In this document: in pieces, positions 1-11,766 of the stretch
Layout of the letters: each line of letters opens with the position of its first letter
Position numbering within the stretch: the stretch's first letter is position 1
Assembly (NCBI RefSeq): GCF_029873635.1
Contig: NC_080422.1
Span: 6,293,764-6,357,763, forward strand
Direction of reading: 5' to 3'
Origin: Malania oleifera
Lineage: Eukaryota; Streptophyta; Magnoliopsida; Santalales; Ximeniaceae
DNA: 64,000 nt
Position numbers and translations under genes: made by a program
The notes under the pieces: generated by a model
Told to the model about the DNA's origin: nothing
Seen by the model: the letters and a program-made list of their open reading frames with translations, nothing else
The model's database searches: none

Positions 1-859
1 ATGAACTAGCACTTTTTAATTTAAGAGAGTGTGTCATTGATTGACGCATGACTGATAAATGTGAATACAAATGATAAATGTGAAATTGTTTTTATCAATT
101 TGCATGATTATTAAATGTACTTTTAATTATGAAGTCATACGAAATGGTATGTCATGTTGTACTCAGTCATTTATAATTTATACAACCTTACTACAGCACT
201 ATGATACAAGATAGTATTTTAGAAATTAAGATTTCGACCAATTTTCAAAGTCAAAATCTTTCAAAACTAAATTTTGTGTCATCCCATGTTGTAAAATTTA
301 TTATTTAGACAAAATATTTTAAAAAATAAAATAATGAATAGAGATTGATATATTTATGAATCGAAGTAAAAATAATCCGATACTACTCTTCATGTCGCAT
401 TTAAATTTTTTTTTGAAGTATAAAAAGAGAGCACAATGCTAATTATATATATTAAATCTATAAAAAATGTTAATATATTATTTAGATTTATTGCAAGACT
501 GATGCTATATGATACACTAGAATTAATTAAAAAAATAATTTATTTTAGTGAAATCATTAATTTTATTATTCTAATTATTCAAAAATGATTTAATTTTTTA
601 CCAACATATTAATTTTCAAAATGTTGTTTTGATGAAAATCATCATGAAATTTATTTTAATATATCTAATTAGATAAATTTATTGAGAAAATGGAGAAATA
701 TTACTTTAATCCAACTTATAAATTTTTCATCTTATTGCTTGTAATAATTTTCTTATGTGTAAATCTCTTTAGATTTTTGGCTTTAAAATATATATTCAGT
801 TAAACTTTTTCTATATATATTTACCTTCTTTCCACTTTGAATGTTATATGTACTAAAAT
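1..859. other. AT-rich intergenic DNA, no gene seen
   Basis: Very AT-rich sequence with short homopolymer runs and no convincing reading frame on either strand. The only structure I see is the left copy of a direct repeat at 481-541. This is probably intergenic DNA or the decayed 3' flank of the LINE relic to its right. Confidence 0.6.
481..541 (+). repeat. Direct repeat flanking the LINE relic, left copy
   Basis: The first 18 bp match exactly the start of the copy at 1695-1755, and most of the following 40 bp also match. The two copies bracket the LINE relic. They may be an aged, unusually long target-site duplication or an unrelated dispersed repeat. Confidence 0.55.
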
Positions 860-1694
860 ACAATCTCTCATCCATCTCCACCTATCAGCAAAACCCTTCC
901 TAACCAAAACCTTGTTTAAGAAATTCTAACTAAAATGACGACACACTTTCTCAAAATCCAACTTAAAGTAGAACACTATAATCCTTCATCCAATGCACAT
1001 CCTCCACCACCTCATTAGCCACCAAATAGAAAAAAAAATTTTCCCACCACCCATAAAAAAGTAGTTTTTGAGAATGAGAAATAATAGTACTCGAAAATCA
1101 CATTCAATCTGTAAACATTGACCTTGCAATAATCTTACACACGCTATCACCAAGCTAATTAGATATAAAATCCTTAACCTTAATTGAACTCCTTTTAGGC
1201 TTCAAAGTAACTAAAGTGGGATTAATGCTTTTATCAATAACCAATCAAAAAGAATTTGCAAAGAAATTCACAACTTGCCTCTCATGGTCTCATCACATCC
1301 CAAATAGAGCTGCCTTCACCTCTTCCTCAGAGGTCTTTCTAGCTATGAAAACTGATCATAAGGTATAAAACTACTCTCCAAACCCTTAAATTTAATTATA
1401 GAAATAAAATAGTCTTCCTCCAAATGATAGTTTTTAAAGAAACATGTAATGTCCTCAATGATCAAGTTCGGATCTCTAATAACCTCACTCAAACTAGTAT
1501 CCAATCATGCCTTCTGTACTCTAGTAATTTAGCTAACCTATAAAAAAAATAGAATTGCAATCACCTTTCCCGACCCACTCAAATTTAGTCTTTTGCCCTC
1601 AACTTCTAACTTCCTTGAGAATATAATCATTTAGAACATAGCTCATTCTTAAGAATCAAATGAAACCATCCAAATCTCTAAATCATCCAATCAT
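860..1694 (-). pseudogene. LINE (L1-type) reverse-transcriptase relic
   Basis: Read on the minus strand, this stretch keeps short blocks typical of plant L1/RIL LINE ORF2: an EEEVKAALFGM-like block near 1290-1330, a PTLVTLKPKR-like block near 1205-1235 and a KDF...SLGDSVCKIIA-like block near 1110-1180. They occur in the order expected upstream of the reverse-transcriptase catalytic region. Reading frames shift between blocks and stops are frequent, so nothing is translatable. Endonuclease and RNase H parts were not recognised. It is an old, 5'- and probably 3'-truncated copy. The family call rests on these blocks only; the exact borders are not determined. Confidence 0.6.
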
Positions 1695-1755
1695 TTTAGA
1701 TTTATTGCAAGATTAAAGCTCATTGATATAGTATAATTAATTAAAAATTTAATTT
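1695..1755 (+). repeat. Direct repeat flanking the LINE relic, right copy
   Basis: Partner of 481-541. It ends where the truncated copia-1 LTR begins at about 1757, so the left end of copia-1 was lost exactly here or copia-1 inserted beside it. Confidence 0.55.
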
Positions 1756-1756
1756 C

Positions 1757-1856
1757 AGCCTCTCCTATGGATATAGGCTGAAATTAGCCGAACACGTATA
1801 TCTCGGTGTCCTTTTGTGTGTGTTTTTTATCTTTGTTTTGTCTAGATTTCCTAACA
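1757..1856 (+). repeat. Copia-1 5' LTR, truncated
   Basis: About 100 bp match the last part of the 3' LTR (6894-6993), including the shared block GGCTGAAATTAGCCGAA and the CA end at 1855-1856. The left approximately 310 bp, including the promoter, are gone, so this copy has no 5' promoter of its own. Confidence 0.85.
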
Positions 1857-1858
1857 AG

Positions 1859-1870
1859 TGGTATCAGAGC
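1859..1870 (+). other. Copia-1 primer-binding site (tRNA-iMet)
   Basis: TGGTATCAGAGC, complementary to the 3' end of plant initiator methionine tRNA, starts 2 nt after the LTR end. This is the standard site for minus-strand DNA priming in plant copia and gypsy elements. Confidence 0.9.
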
Positions 1871-2567
1871 CGTGTTGGAAGGTGTCTGACAAGTTTTTCC
1901 ATAACCTCGATTCGGTCATATCATCATGTAGTTCGCGACGAGACAGTCACAACGGTGAAAATGACGTAAGAAACGGACTCCGAACGAAGTCTCACAGGCC
2001 GCCGCAAAATCCAAAATCATCTTATGTTTTTAGAATTGTTCTACTGCAATTACAAATTGTAGGTGGCTGGAGGTTGAAGAAGGAATCATCCCCTGCCACG
2101 TCATCATTGGGTCCTACTGCCACATCATCACTTTTGTAGTGATATATTGTGCTAATTACGCGTCTGAGGAAAATTTTGTCTAAGAAAGTGAGATTTAAGC
2201 GGTCCATTGTGACCCCCCACTTTCCTGGGAATTTAACTGGTGTAATTTAACACAATCATAACTGGGCCCCACTACCATGTCATCACTAGACCCACTGCCA
2301 CGTCATCATGCCACCTCAGCAAACAGCGTCATAACGGCAGGCCAGGGAATATTTTGTCAGTCAGGGAATATTCCATTATTGAGTCAACTCACTCTAAAAC
2401 GGGTTTTTTGGGGCCGAGTCAACCCATTTCAGGTATGTTTTTGACAAGGTTAGACTTGCTTCTAAAGTTTTGGGCTGTTTCGGACACAATTTTGTAGTTG
2501 GTTTGGAATTATTTCACTTTGATTATATTGTTTGAGCAAGTAAGGACCAAAAACTTAAGTCCATTCT

Positions 2568-3420
2568 ATGGAGGACTCAGGATCTGGAGCCATGGTCAAA
2601 TTGATGGTATCAAATTATACTCTATAGAGATCAAGGATGGATGATTTCTTAAATTGCAAAGATCTCACAGATCCATTGGAAAATGAAGGTAAGAGACCTG
2701 AATCAATTTTTATTCAAAATTGGAATAAAATGAATAGGAAAACTGTTGGTTTTATTAGATAATGGATAAACCACAGTGTATTCCATCATGTTGTCCACGA
2801 AACCGAATCCTATACCTTATAGAAAAAGTAGGAGGATATGTGTGAGGCTAAGACGACTAGAAATAAAACCCTCCTTATGAGATGACTAACAAGCTTAAAG
2901 CTGAAAAGCGGAACCTCCATAACCGAGCACACTAGTGAGTTTCAAAACCTGGTGAACTAGCTCGTCAACGTAGAGTTGAAACTTGATGATAAAGTTCAAG
3001 CCTTATTACTGCTTAGTTTTTAGCAAGACAATTGGGAGATGTTGGTGGTATCCCTAGGAAATTTGGCTCCTAGAGGAAAACTTATCATGTCATTGGTCAA
3101 GGATGCTTTACTCAATGAAGAAGCCAGACGAAAGGAAGTAGACATGGATCAAACACATGTGCTTGTCTCTGAAAACAGAAGAAGACCTCAAGCAAATGTG
3201 AGAGGTAGGAGTAGAGGCAGAAGCAGAGGCAGAAGTAGAGAGCGGTCTCAGACACGTGATGGAAAAAATCAACAAGGTAAAAATATGTTTGTTTTTATTG
3301 TGACATTGCAAGACATGTTAAAAGGAATTGCCGCAAATTTTAAAGAGATCAAGGTCAAAGCAGTAGCTAGCCGAAGAAGGAAAGGGGTGAATCTCTGGTC
3401 ACCCATACGGGGGACGTATC
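2568..3420 (+). pseudogene. Copia-1 gag relic
   Basis: Gag forms the virus-like particle that packages element RNA. The relic starts at an ATG at 2568, which matches the copia-2 gag start at 57932. Visible parts are an N-terminal block with NYTL and DFLNCKDLTDPLEN, an LVSLG...LAPRGKL block near 3040-3080, a serine-arginine repeat (RGRSRGRSR) near 3210-3245, and a CCHC zinc knuckle near 3286-3327 (C-x2-C-x4-H-x4-C). Several stops and at least one frameshift separate these blocks, with the knuckle in a different frame from the SR repeat. It cannot make Gag. Confidence 0.8.
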
Positions 3421-6400
3421 ACTTCTCTTAGCTGATGAAGAGATGTATCTTCACGTAGCAAGTCAAGATACTCCGAGGATGAGAAATACTAGTTTTTCGG
3501 AGATCGTGGGTATTGGAGATATTCAAATCAAGGCAAATGTTGGCTGCACAATGACTCTAAAGGATGTTCGGCATGTCCCTGACCATTGTCTCAATCTTAT
3601 TTTTGGAGCAGCCCTTGATCGATAAGGCTTCAACAACCATTTCAGGAATGACAGTTAGAAGTTAGAAAAATGAGTCGTGGTTGTCGCTCAGGGACACATC
3701 TGCGGTACCCTGTACAAGACCCATGTGAAAGTGATGACAGACAACCTCAATGCAACTAAAGATGGGGCATCACCAAATCTGTGGCACAAGAAACTCGGAC
3801 ACATGGGAGAGAAATAGTTGTTCACATTGACAAGGAAGGCACTCATCAATGTGTCTAATGGCACACCATTAAACCCTTGTGATCATTGTTTATTTGGGAA
3901 ACAATATAGAGTCTTGTTTAATTCCTCTACAAAGAGAAGATCAAAGTTGTTGAGTTTAGTACATTATGATGTTTGTGGTCTCATGGAAGTAGAAACTTTA
4001 GGCGGTAACAAATATTTTTTGACATTTATTGATGATGCTTCGCGAAATGTGTGGGGATATTTTTTGAAAACAAAAAACCAGGTATTTGACAAGTTCAAAA
4101 TGTTTCATGCCATGGTGGAAAGAAAAATAGAAAAGAAGTTGAAGTGTCTCCGATCAGATAACGGAGGCGAGTACATTCCTAGAGAGTTCAAAGCATACTG
4201 TGTTATTCGCGGTATTCGACATGAGAAGATGGTCCCATGAACCCCACAACAAAACAATGTAGTTGAGAGAATGAACTAGATCATCATGGAAAGAGTCAGA
4301 AGCATGCTCAGTTTGGCTAAACTACCTAAGTTATTCTAGGGTGAAGTAGTTTGTGCCGCTTGCTACCTCATCAACATATCACCTTCTATTCCGTTGCAGG
4401 TTGAAATTCCAGAGAAAGTGTGGTATGGCAAGGAACCTTCCTACTCTCATCTGAGAGTGTTTGGGTTCAAAGAATTTGCACATGCATCCAAGGAGTAGAG
4501 ACAGAAACTTGACATGAAGTCAACTCCATGCATCTTTGTTGGCTATGGAGATGAAGAATTTGGATATAGGCTATGGATCCAGTAGCAAAGAAGTTGATAA
4601 GAAGTAGAGATGTTATTTTTCAATAAAATCATATGTATGAAGATTTTGGAAAGTCCACAGAGTCTACTAGTTCGAGTTTCTACCGGTACAGTTGCCCACA
4701 GATAATGAAGATTTGCAAGATGAAATTCCAGAAACAAAATAGGAAGCAAATACCAAAGGTGTTGAGCTGGGGGAGTAGCAATCCCCTCTTCTAGAAGCTA
4801 CAGAACCAGAAGTAGTTCTTGACCAGGGGGAGCAACAATTCCCTTTTCCAGAAGCTACAGAACCAGAAGTAGCTCTACTAGTTGAAGAGCCTTAGCCAAG
4901 ACGGTCTCATAGAAATCGCACATTGATTCCATCGAAGAAATATCTAGAGTCTAAGTATATTCTCTTTTCTGATGAGGGAGAGCCAGAGAGTTTTCAAGAA
5001 ACTCAAAATCATCTAGAAATGGTAATTGGTTGTAGGCTATGCAGAAAGAGATGAGCTCTTTACAAAAGAACTAGACATATAAATGGTAAAACTTCCTAAA
5101 GGAAAGAAAGCACTGAGAAATAAATGGGTGTACAAGTTGAAGAAAGATGGCAATAGAAAGATCATTAAACATAAAGCTCAGTTGGTCGTCAAAGGTTTTC
5201 AGCAGAAGAAGGGTATCGAATTTGATGACATTTTCTCACTAGTGATGAAGATGACTTCAATACAAGTGATATTCGGATTGACAGCAAATTTGAACTTGGA
5301 GCTTGAACAGTTGGATGTTAAGACAACCTTTTTCCATGGAGATTTACAAGAAGAAATCTATATGGAACAATCTGAAAGTTTTGAAGTTTCAGGGAAGCAG
5401 CATATGGTCTGCAAGTTTAAAAAGAGTCTATATGGCCTCAAGCAAACACCGAGATAGTGATATAAAAAGTTTGACTATTCACGATGGGTCATGGTTACAA
5501 GAGAACTGCAGTGGATCAATGCGTCTACATTTAAAAATTTCCTAATGGTAATTTCATTATATTGACGCTTTATGTTGGTGGCATATTGATTGTTGGACAG
5601 TATGCATGTATGATTACCAAACTAAAGCAAGAATTATCCAACTTCTTTGACATGAAGGACCTAGGCCCAGCTTAGCAGATATTGGGCATGAAAATTGTTC
5701 GTGATAGGAAAGCCAAGAAATTGTGGATGTCACGAGGAAATTATGTTGAATGGGTGCTTGAAAAGTTCAACATGAATAATGCAAAATTGGTCACTACTCC
5801 ATTGGAAAATCACTTCAAGTTGAGTAAAAGATCGTGTCCTTCTTTAAGGAAAGAAGTGAAAGAAATGGAAGCAGTTTCATACTCATCAGCAGTTGGTAGT
5901 TTGATGTATGCAATGGTTTACACAAGACCGGATATTGCCCATGCAAAAGGTGTTGTGAGCAGGTTTCTTTCAAATCCAGGCAAAGACCATTGGGAAGTAG
6001 TTAAGTAGATTTTTAGATACTTGAAGTATACATCAAAGATGTGCTTGTGTTTTAGGGGAGCTGAACCAGTCTTAGAAGGATATACTGATTCCAATATGGT
6101 AGGTGATCTTGATAGTAGGAAATCTACATCAAGATTTCTTTTCACTTTTGTAGGGGAAGTAGTCTCATAGCATTCCAAATTGCAGAAGTGTGTTGCTTTA
6201 TCTACAGTAGAGGTAGAGTACATTGCCGCAACGAAATCTGGTAAAGAAATGTTGTGGCTGAAACGGTTTATCCAAGAAGTGGGTGTCACACAGAAAGAGT
6301 AAAAAGTACATTGTGATAGCTAGAGTGCTTTGGACTTGAGCAAGAATTTAATGTATCATTCCCAAACGAAGCATATCGACATTCGCTATCATTGGATACA

Positions 6401-6512
6401 CGAAATGATGGAACAACAACTGTTAAAGCTAGTGAAAATTCACACAAACAAGAACCTTGCAGACATGTTGACAAAAGTAGTGACTCGTGAGAAGTACTAT
6501 GTAGAGACATAA
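3421..6512 (+). pseudogene. Copia-1 pol relic (protease, integrase, RT, RNase H)
   Basis: The visible order is a protease C-terminal part (ILEIVGIGDIQIK-type block near 3500), the GAG-pre-integrase zone and integrase core (3818-4240, with DVCG and RSDNGGEY carrying acidic residues), integrase C-terminus (about 4250-4560), reverse transcriptase (about 5020-5670) and RNase H (about 5890-6512, ending with HTNKNLADMLTK). The RT catalytic motif, normally YVDD, reads YVGG at 5571-5582, so both catalytic aspartates are lost. Stops occur throughout, for example at 4238, 5455 and 6006. Copia-2 carries the same first part of pol near 63071-64000. Confidence 0.88.
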
Positions 6513-6579
6513 CCAAGATGAATACCAATTGACAAATGGTTGCATGCATTCTCCTCTGATGGGTATGGAGGGGGAGAAT

Positions 6580-6993
6580 TGATAGGTCCATACCCTAATA
6601 AAGCAAGAGTTATGGAGTACAATTTTAGGTTGCGATTTCTCCTCCATTACTCACCTGCAGGCGGTTCTCCACAAAATTAGGAGAAAAATTCAAAGGTGAT
6701 TGTGGCACTTTTTCTTAAGTGTATAATCCTCTTCACAGTATAAATAGGTGTGTTGTAAATGTAAAAATCATCAAAAAAATAACAGAGTTGAGAGAAGAGA
6801 GTGGGAAGGCAGAGAGAGCTATGAGAGTTGAGAGAGTTTTGAGTGAGAATTTTATCTCCTCCTTTGTACTTTTCAAAAAATACATACTTAACTATCTCTT
6901 CTGTGGACATAGGCTGAAATTAGCCGAACCACATATATTTCGATGTCCTTTCGCGTGTATTTTTTATCTCCATTTTATTCAGATTTATCAACA
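6580..6993 (+). repeat. Copia-1 3' LTR with TATA box
   Basis: A 414 bp LTR beginning TGATAGG right after a purine tract and ending CA at 6992-6993. A TATAAATAGG box lies at 6739-6748, about 160 bp in, so U3 is short. The GGCTGAAATTAGCCGAA block near the end is an inverted repeat (GGCT...AGCC) that also occurs in the 5' remnant. This is the only copia-1 LTR that still has a promoter. Confidence 0.88.
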
Positions 6994-7365
6994 GTTTTCA
7001 CCGTGTAACAAGTCATCTACAACTCAGAGAATCATGTTCAACCATAATAACAGTGATTTCTCCCAAAAAAAAAAAAAGGACAAAAAATAATGACAAAAAT
7101 TCATAGAAAATGCAAAGTAATAATTAAAAAAATATCTCACTCAAAAGTCAATTGGAAATCTAGTATTGGCATTTTAAAAAATTCGAATACTATTAGTGGG
7201 GAAGAGGGCATGGACCCCCACGCACATTAAGGCCATCCACCCATTTGTGAAATCCTTATCTTAATGTCAACTACCCACTTGGGATGTGTGCTAGCTGGAT
7301 TTATGAAGATTATAGAATCTCTCTCCATGTGTGTGAATTTATATATTAAAAGAAAGTTGCATAAA
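6994..7365. other. Intergenic DNA, no gene seen
   Basis: AT-rich sequence between the copia-1 3' LTR and the duplicated block. It has an A-rich run near 7065-7090 and no reading frame that looks real. Confidence 0.5.
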
Positions 7366-7975
7366 AGATTTATAAATTCTCCATATATCAATGGTGGTAA
7401 CTGGTAAAAGAATTGAAAATTTTTTGTTCCCAAAATTTAGAGACAAGCCTATATTAATTGAAAGATGTATTGATTTAAGTTTTAGTATAAATTGATTATT
7501 TGATATGATGTCACAATTGTTTTGGTAATTTTTTAATGTTAAAATTATAATTTTACATAAAATAAGGTAAGGTTGCGATTATTCAACTCTGGAAGGCGAT
7601 AAAGTATTAGGCGTGAAATCATATTTGAGATAAGAAATCATGTTCCGCACTTACGAAACTTTTATTTTTTTTGAAGTCAACTAACTTCATAAATTGATTT
7701 TTAAATTTCAAATAAACGATTTTTTTAAAGAAAAAGTTGGTTAGAAATAACGAATGAAGGTTATTCAATTTAGACTAGACTTTACTTACCGGCTTAAAGA
7801 AATTATTTTTTAGATGACATGTGCCAACATTATGTGTAATTTAATTATAAGTTTTATTTCTCATCTAAATTTTCGTTTTTTGCACAATGCCTAACTCGTC
7901 TTGTTTAAAAAAGGATTTAACAGATTATATGTCAATACTTGGCATAACTAATTGTAAAATCTCTATTAACTTTGG
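7366..7975 (+). repeat. Duplicated 0.6 kb block, copy 1
   Basis: Long stretches match 56434-57165 in the same orientation, including CAATGGTGGTAA, AGTATAAATTG, TTAATGTTAAAATTATAAT and GTTGGTTAGAAA. Copy 2 holds about 145 bp more (about 56957-57105). I recognise no coding capacity. Copy 1 is broken on the right by the Sirevirus-like LTR at 7976. It may be the flank of an ancestral tandem gene duplication or an unclassified dispersed repeat. Confidence 0.75.
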
Positions 7976-10163
7976 TGTATTCTCAAGAGGGGGGTGAATT
8001 GGGTATTTAAAAATTCTTCCTAAGTTCAACTAATATGGCAACAGTAATACTCAACCTACGGTCAATCTATATACACATAAATCCAAATGCGCAGATAAAT
8101 GTAAGATGCAGAAATTAAATCAAACACAGCATTCACACTATGACATACACGTGCAGGAATATAAATTGCGGAAATATAAACAGTGCACACACGATATGTT
8201 ATCGGGGTTCGGCTAATATTGCCTACGTCCCCGCCTTAGCTTACCAGTACAAGGATTCCACTAATGCTCACTTAACGGGTGGAGCGGCACCGTTTACAAT
8301 TAGGTCAATTAACGGGACTTACCTCAAACTACAATCGCACCTTACCAGGATGGTACACCTAACTTTTTCAACTAGGTTTAAACCAATCCGGAACTATTCA
8401 ACAAGGCTAGTCTCCTTCTTCAGGCCCACGCCTGGAATACAATAAATATATGAAAATTTGTGTGCGACCAAATGCTTCTTACACAATCTGATATGTACCA
8501 TTAAGCACAAACATATATGTACTACAATACAGTTCAGATCAATATGCACTCACAAATGATATGGATTTAATGCTCAGGTGAGATCCAATATGTAAACTCT
8601 CTAAGATGTGTAAGTGTATGTATATGTGAGAGTTCAACATTTGATTCAAGATAAGATATTCAACACACAAATAATCAAAGGGAAGTTAAATACCATTCAA
8701 GATTAATATCTCAAAGTTTTTGTAAATGAAAAGCACAATAGATGTTTTGGATTTGCAAAACCAATATCAAAGATTATGTGCAAGCTTTCAACTCTTGCAA
8801 TATAAGTGTCAAGACTAGCAAGCAAAAATCAAGATCTTCCCAATAGAATATTTATGAAATAAAATACTATGGGAAAGATCAAATAAGCAAGAACTCTCAA
8901 AATGGATTTTCAAAACTGTATGCTTATGAGAGAGTATTTGCCTAGGGAATGATATGTAAGAGTGTATGCACTAACACAATATCACTTCCCTTCAATCTTG
9001 CAATTGATTTGCAAGAGATGAGAACAACTAACACTTTCTCTCACTTTCAAAAAGATGTTTATAAGAAAGTATGAATGAGAGATTTCAAAATATGAGCTTG
9101 GAATGAAAATAATATAGCAAAAGAGTATGAAAAATTTAAGAGAAAAAATCTTAATCACTTTTGCTAATCTTACTGCTAATTAAGCCAAATGAAGTTGTAT
9201 ATATATGTGGGACTTGAAAAGTAACCGTTGGGACACAATGAGAAGTATTAAAAATGTTTTAAAAGTGTTTAATAAAATTAATCCCATTTAACCGTTCTTA
9301 ACTGCGGTAAAGAATAAAACAACCCGAGAGTTTCAAGTGTCCAATCCACAGTTCGGTCGCCCGAACAGACACACTCAGAAAAGTTATTTTTGAAGTTCGA
9401 GTGCCCAAATATGGGCTCGGTTTGCTAAACCGAGGTGATTCTCCAGAAGTTTGTGATTCGGTTGCTCAATCTAAAGTTTGGTATGTCGAACTCATGTGTT
9501 CGGTAGCTCGAGGCAAATTTGAACGTGATGTTTAGGTTGTCGAGTTGGTAGGAAAAGTCAAAGTAATGGTTCGATCACCCATGGACGCTATGGTCAAAAT
9601 GGTTCAATTGCCCGAAACCAAGTCAACCTTCTGACTAGTCAAAGGTTCGGTTGCTTGAAGTGTTTTGAACACTAGGGGTTCGGTCATCTGAAACCTCACA
9701 ATTTTTACCCTTTAAGTCCAGAGTTAAGCCAATTAATTCCCTTGATAATATAAGTGATATTGGGAACTATCTTATGTGTTTGTGCAAGGACCTAAGGTCT
9801 TTTTGAGTTAGTCCCAAAAACCCGGTGTCAGTTGACCGAAGGGTGCCCTAAGGTTATTCGATCCCTATGGTCAATCTATGGTCATGTTGAGCATTAAACC
9901 CTATCATGCATGCAGATGCATTATTACATACCATATTATATTACAGACCAATTAAAAATGAATGTAAATACAATAGAAAATAGGTCTTCATTCTTTCAAT
10001 TCTTCAGACACCATAAATGAAATTTGATCTTCATAGTCCATACGATTTGCTTGAGTTCCTATCAACAGTGCATGCTTAGGATGAACTTGGTCAAGAGACT
10101 CAGTGCACATATGAGAAACATTGGTTTTTTCATAATCAAAATGGGATCATACTCATAGAGTCA
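7976..10163 (-). repeat. Sirevirus-like 3' LTR
   Basis: About 2.19 kb. On plus it starts TGTATTCTC followed by AGAGGGGGGTGAATTGGG, a stretch characteristic of plant Sirevirus-type LTR ends, and it ends ...GAGTCA beside a decayed polypurine tract (plus-strand TCGTCCTTTTTGATGATG). Within it, 8215-8445 holds the conserved GGTTCGGCTAATATTGCC and TTACCAGGATGGTACACC blocks. A decayed palindrome array lies at 9351-9690. The exact ends are inferred from the TG...CA form and the adjacent tract; only one LTR copy is present for comparison. Confidence 0.6.
9351..9690. promoter_or_regulatory. Decayed palindrome array in the Sirevirus-like LTR
   Basis: The best unit is GTTCGGTCGCCCGAAC at 9351-9366. Weaker forms follow (TTCGGTTGCT, GTTCGGTAGCTCGAG, GTTCGGTCATCTGAA) spread over about 340 bp. 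Palindromic, CG-rich units in LTRs are known from Sireviruses; here mutation has broken most of them. A promoter role is inferred. Confidence 0.45.
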
Positions 10164-11459
10164 ACGTTCTCGTCCTTTTTGATGATGACAAAACAACTTG
10201 CAAAAGTGGGCAAATCCAAATAGGACCCCCTAAGTATATGCATAGAATTTGAATTTTAAGTGCAGGCAATTGACGAATGAAGACAAACATACACAAATTA
10301 TGCATTCAATTTTAGTTGTCAATAAAGCTCAAATAGTATGAAGTGATAATATAAACTTATGTGCATTTAGCTTTCCCAATTTTGCATTAGACATTTCTAA
10401 GGGGCTAAGGAAGGAAAGTAAACACAAGACATTCAGATGTAAGATTCAATTTTGGGAAAACTTTGAAATTTTGGCAGCATGTCGTTTGAAAATAGAGCAA
10501 TTCCCAAAAGAAAATCAATAACCTGAATGATTACAAGAATAGCTCATTATCAATGCATGCAAAATATTAAGTATAGTCCAAAACAGTGCATGCCATGAGT
10601 CAAATACACCCAATATTCATGATCAGTATAATGCACACATCTCAATATATATTAAGAACATGAATGAAAGTGTTAGAATTGTTAAGGAATTTCAGAGCCT
10701 GAGAAAGTTGCTCCCCTTAACAATTTGAAGATATGGCTTAGCTGAAACAAGTTGCCTATACAAATCAAGATTCATTTCATTATGCCTAGATATATAAGTC
10801 TTTTACGAACTATACTAGATATTAATTAAAACATTAAGGAAAAATCCAACTAGTATAATTATCCCAACAAATCATACATGCATCAGGAAAGTGATATTAA
10901 GGCATAACATGATGCTCATACACCAAGAACAGCCCATATCAAATTATAAAGCTTTAAGTACTAGATATAATGTTCAAGGTTTTTCTGAAAAGCCTCAATA
11001 TTTCAATAAATGATAGTAATGCATATAAGATCTTTAAGCTCTTTCATCCTCTAACTGCCCGATGATTATGCAAGGATGGAATTTAATTTTCAATTGGTTT
11101 TCATTCATCATTTTAAAAAAAATTTAACATAATTTTTATCATAATCAACTTTAGCACAAGGTTTTAGTTTGGGAAAAATCTTATTGAAATTTCGATAGCA
11201 TGCCGTTTGTAAATCGGACATTTTCCCATAAAACCTGTACCTAATAGGTCAAATAAGCAATTTTTAATTCATTTCAAGCATGCAAGAACCTATAATTTAC
11301 TACCAGCATGCAATTCACATCAACTGTATCTGCCATGCATGAGGCATTCTAGACTAAGCATGCAATTCAGTAGTACAATCAACAATTCATAAAATATAAC
11401 CTATCCATCAAAGAATATAAATAGAAGAGAACAGAGGATAGATTTGAATTCAGTATAGT
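10164..11459 (-). other. Sirevirus-like 3' non-coding zone, part 1
   Basis: No reading frame stands out. A motif containing TTTGGGAAAA, AGCATG(C/T)CGTTTG and TTTTCCCA-like arms occurs twice, near 10451-10510 and 11166-11235, about 715 bp apart. TGCTCCCC near 10709 reads as a purine tract on the minus strand. Both fit the long repetitive 3' non-coding zone of Sirevirus-type elements. Confidence 0.45.
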
Positions 11460-11585
11460 TGTAATGACCCGAATAATAATAATGTAATTTAGTAAAAAGG
11501 AAGGGAAATGGAAATAGTAACAGAAGGAGGTAGTTGACAAAATTGCATTTTGGAAGGAATAATCGAAGGAAATTATTAGGGTCTC

Positions 11586-11766
11586 ATCGACAAATACAGG
11601 GGATTCGTCGATGAGGATACAAGAGGACCTCGTTGACGAAGCCAAATTTCATCGACGAGAAGATACCGAGAGAGGGTTTTGGGGAAGTTTGAAATTAGTC
11701 GACGAACTTTCTACAAGACTCATTGACGAGGTGACATGTCTCGCCGATGAATTCAGTCCTATAAAT
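11586..11766 (+). promoter_or_regulatory. U3 palindrome array and TATA box of LTR A
   Basis: TCGTCGACGA-like dyads have their 6-bp cores at 11586, 11607, 11632, 11651, 11698, 11722 and 11743, followed by TATAAAT at 11760. Compared with LTRs B, C and G2 it has seven rather than eight dyads, and the missing one accounts for a gap about 19 bp shorter than in the others. This looks like the core promoter with upstream binding sites; function is inferred. Confidence 0.6.

Larger units (their letters stand above)
1757..6993 (+). mobile_element. Copia-1, decayed Ty1-copia retrotransposon (Tork/TNT1-like)
   Basis: The element has a truncated 5' LTR (1757-1856), a tRNA-Met primer site (1859-1870), gag and pol relics in copia order (gag, protease, integrase, reverse transcriptase, RNase H), a purine-rich tract (about 6561-6578) and a complete 3' LTR (6580-6993). 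Integrase lies before reverse transcriptase, which defines Ty1-copia. Many in-frame stops, frameshifts and a mutated RT catalytic site make it non-autonomous. No target-site duplication can be scored because the left LTR end is missing. A sister copy, copia-2, starts near 57200. Assignment to the Tork/TNT1 branch is by general likeness of the polyprotein and is not tested. Confidence 0.9.

Noticed and set aside
8140..8445. 101-aa plus-strand frame
   Set aside because: Lies within a conserved non-coding part of the Sirevirus-like LTR; no recognisable domain.
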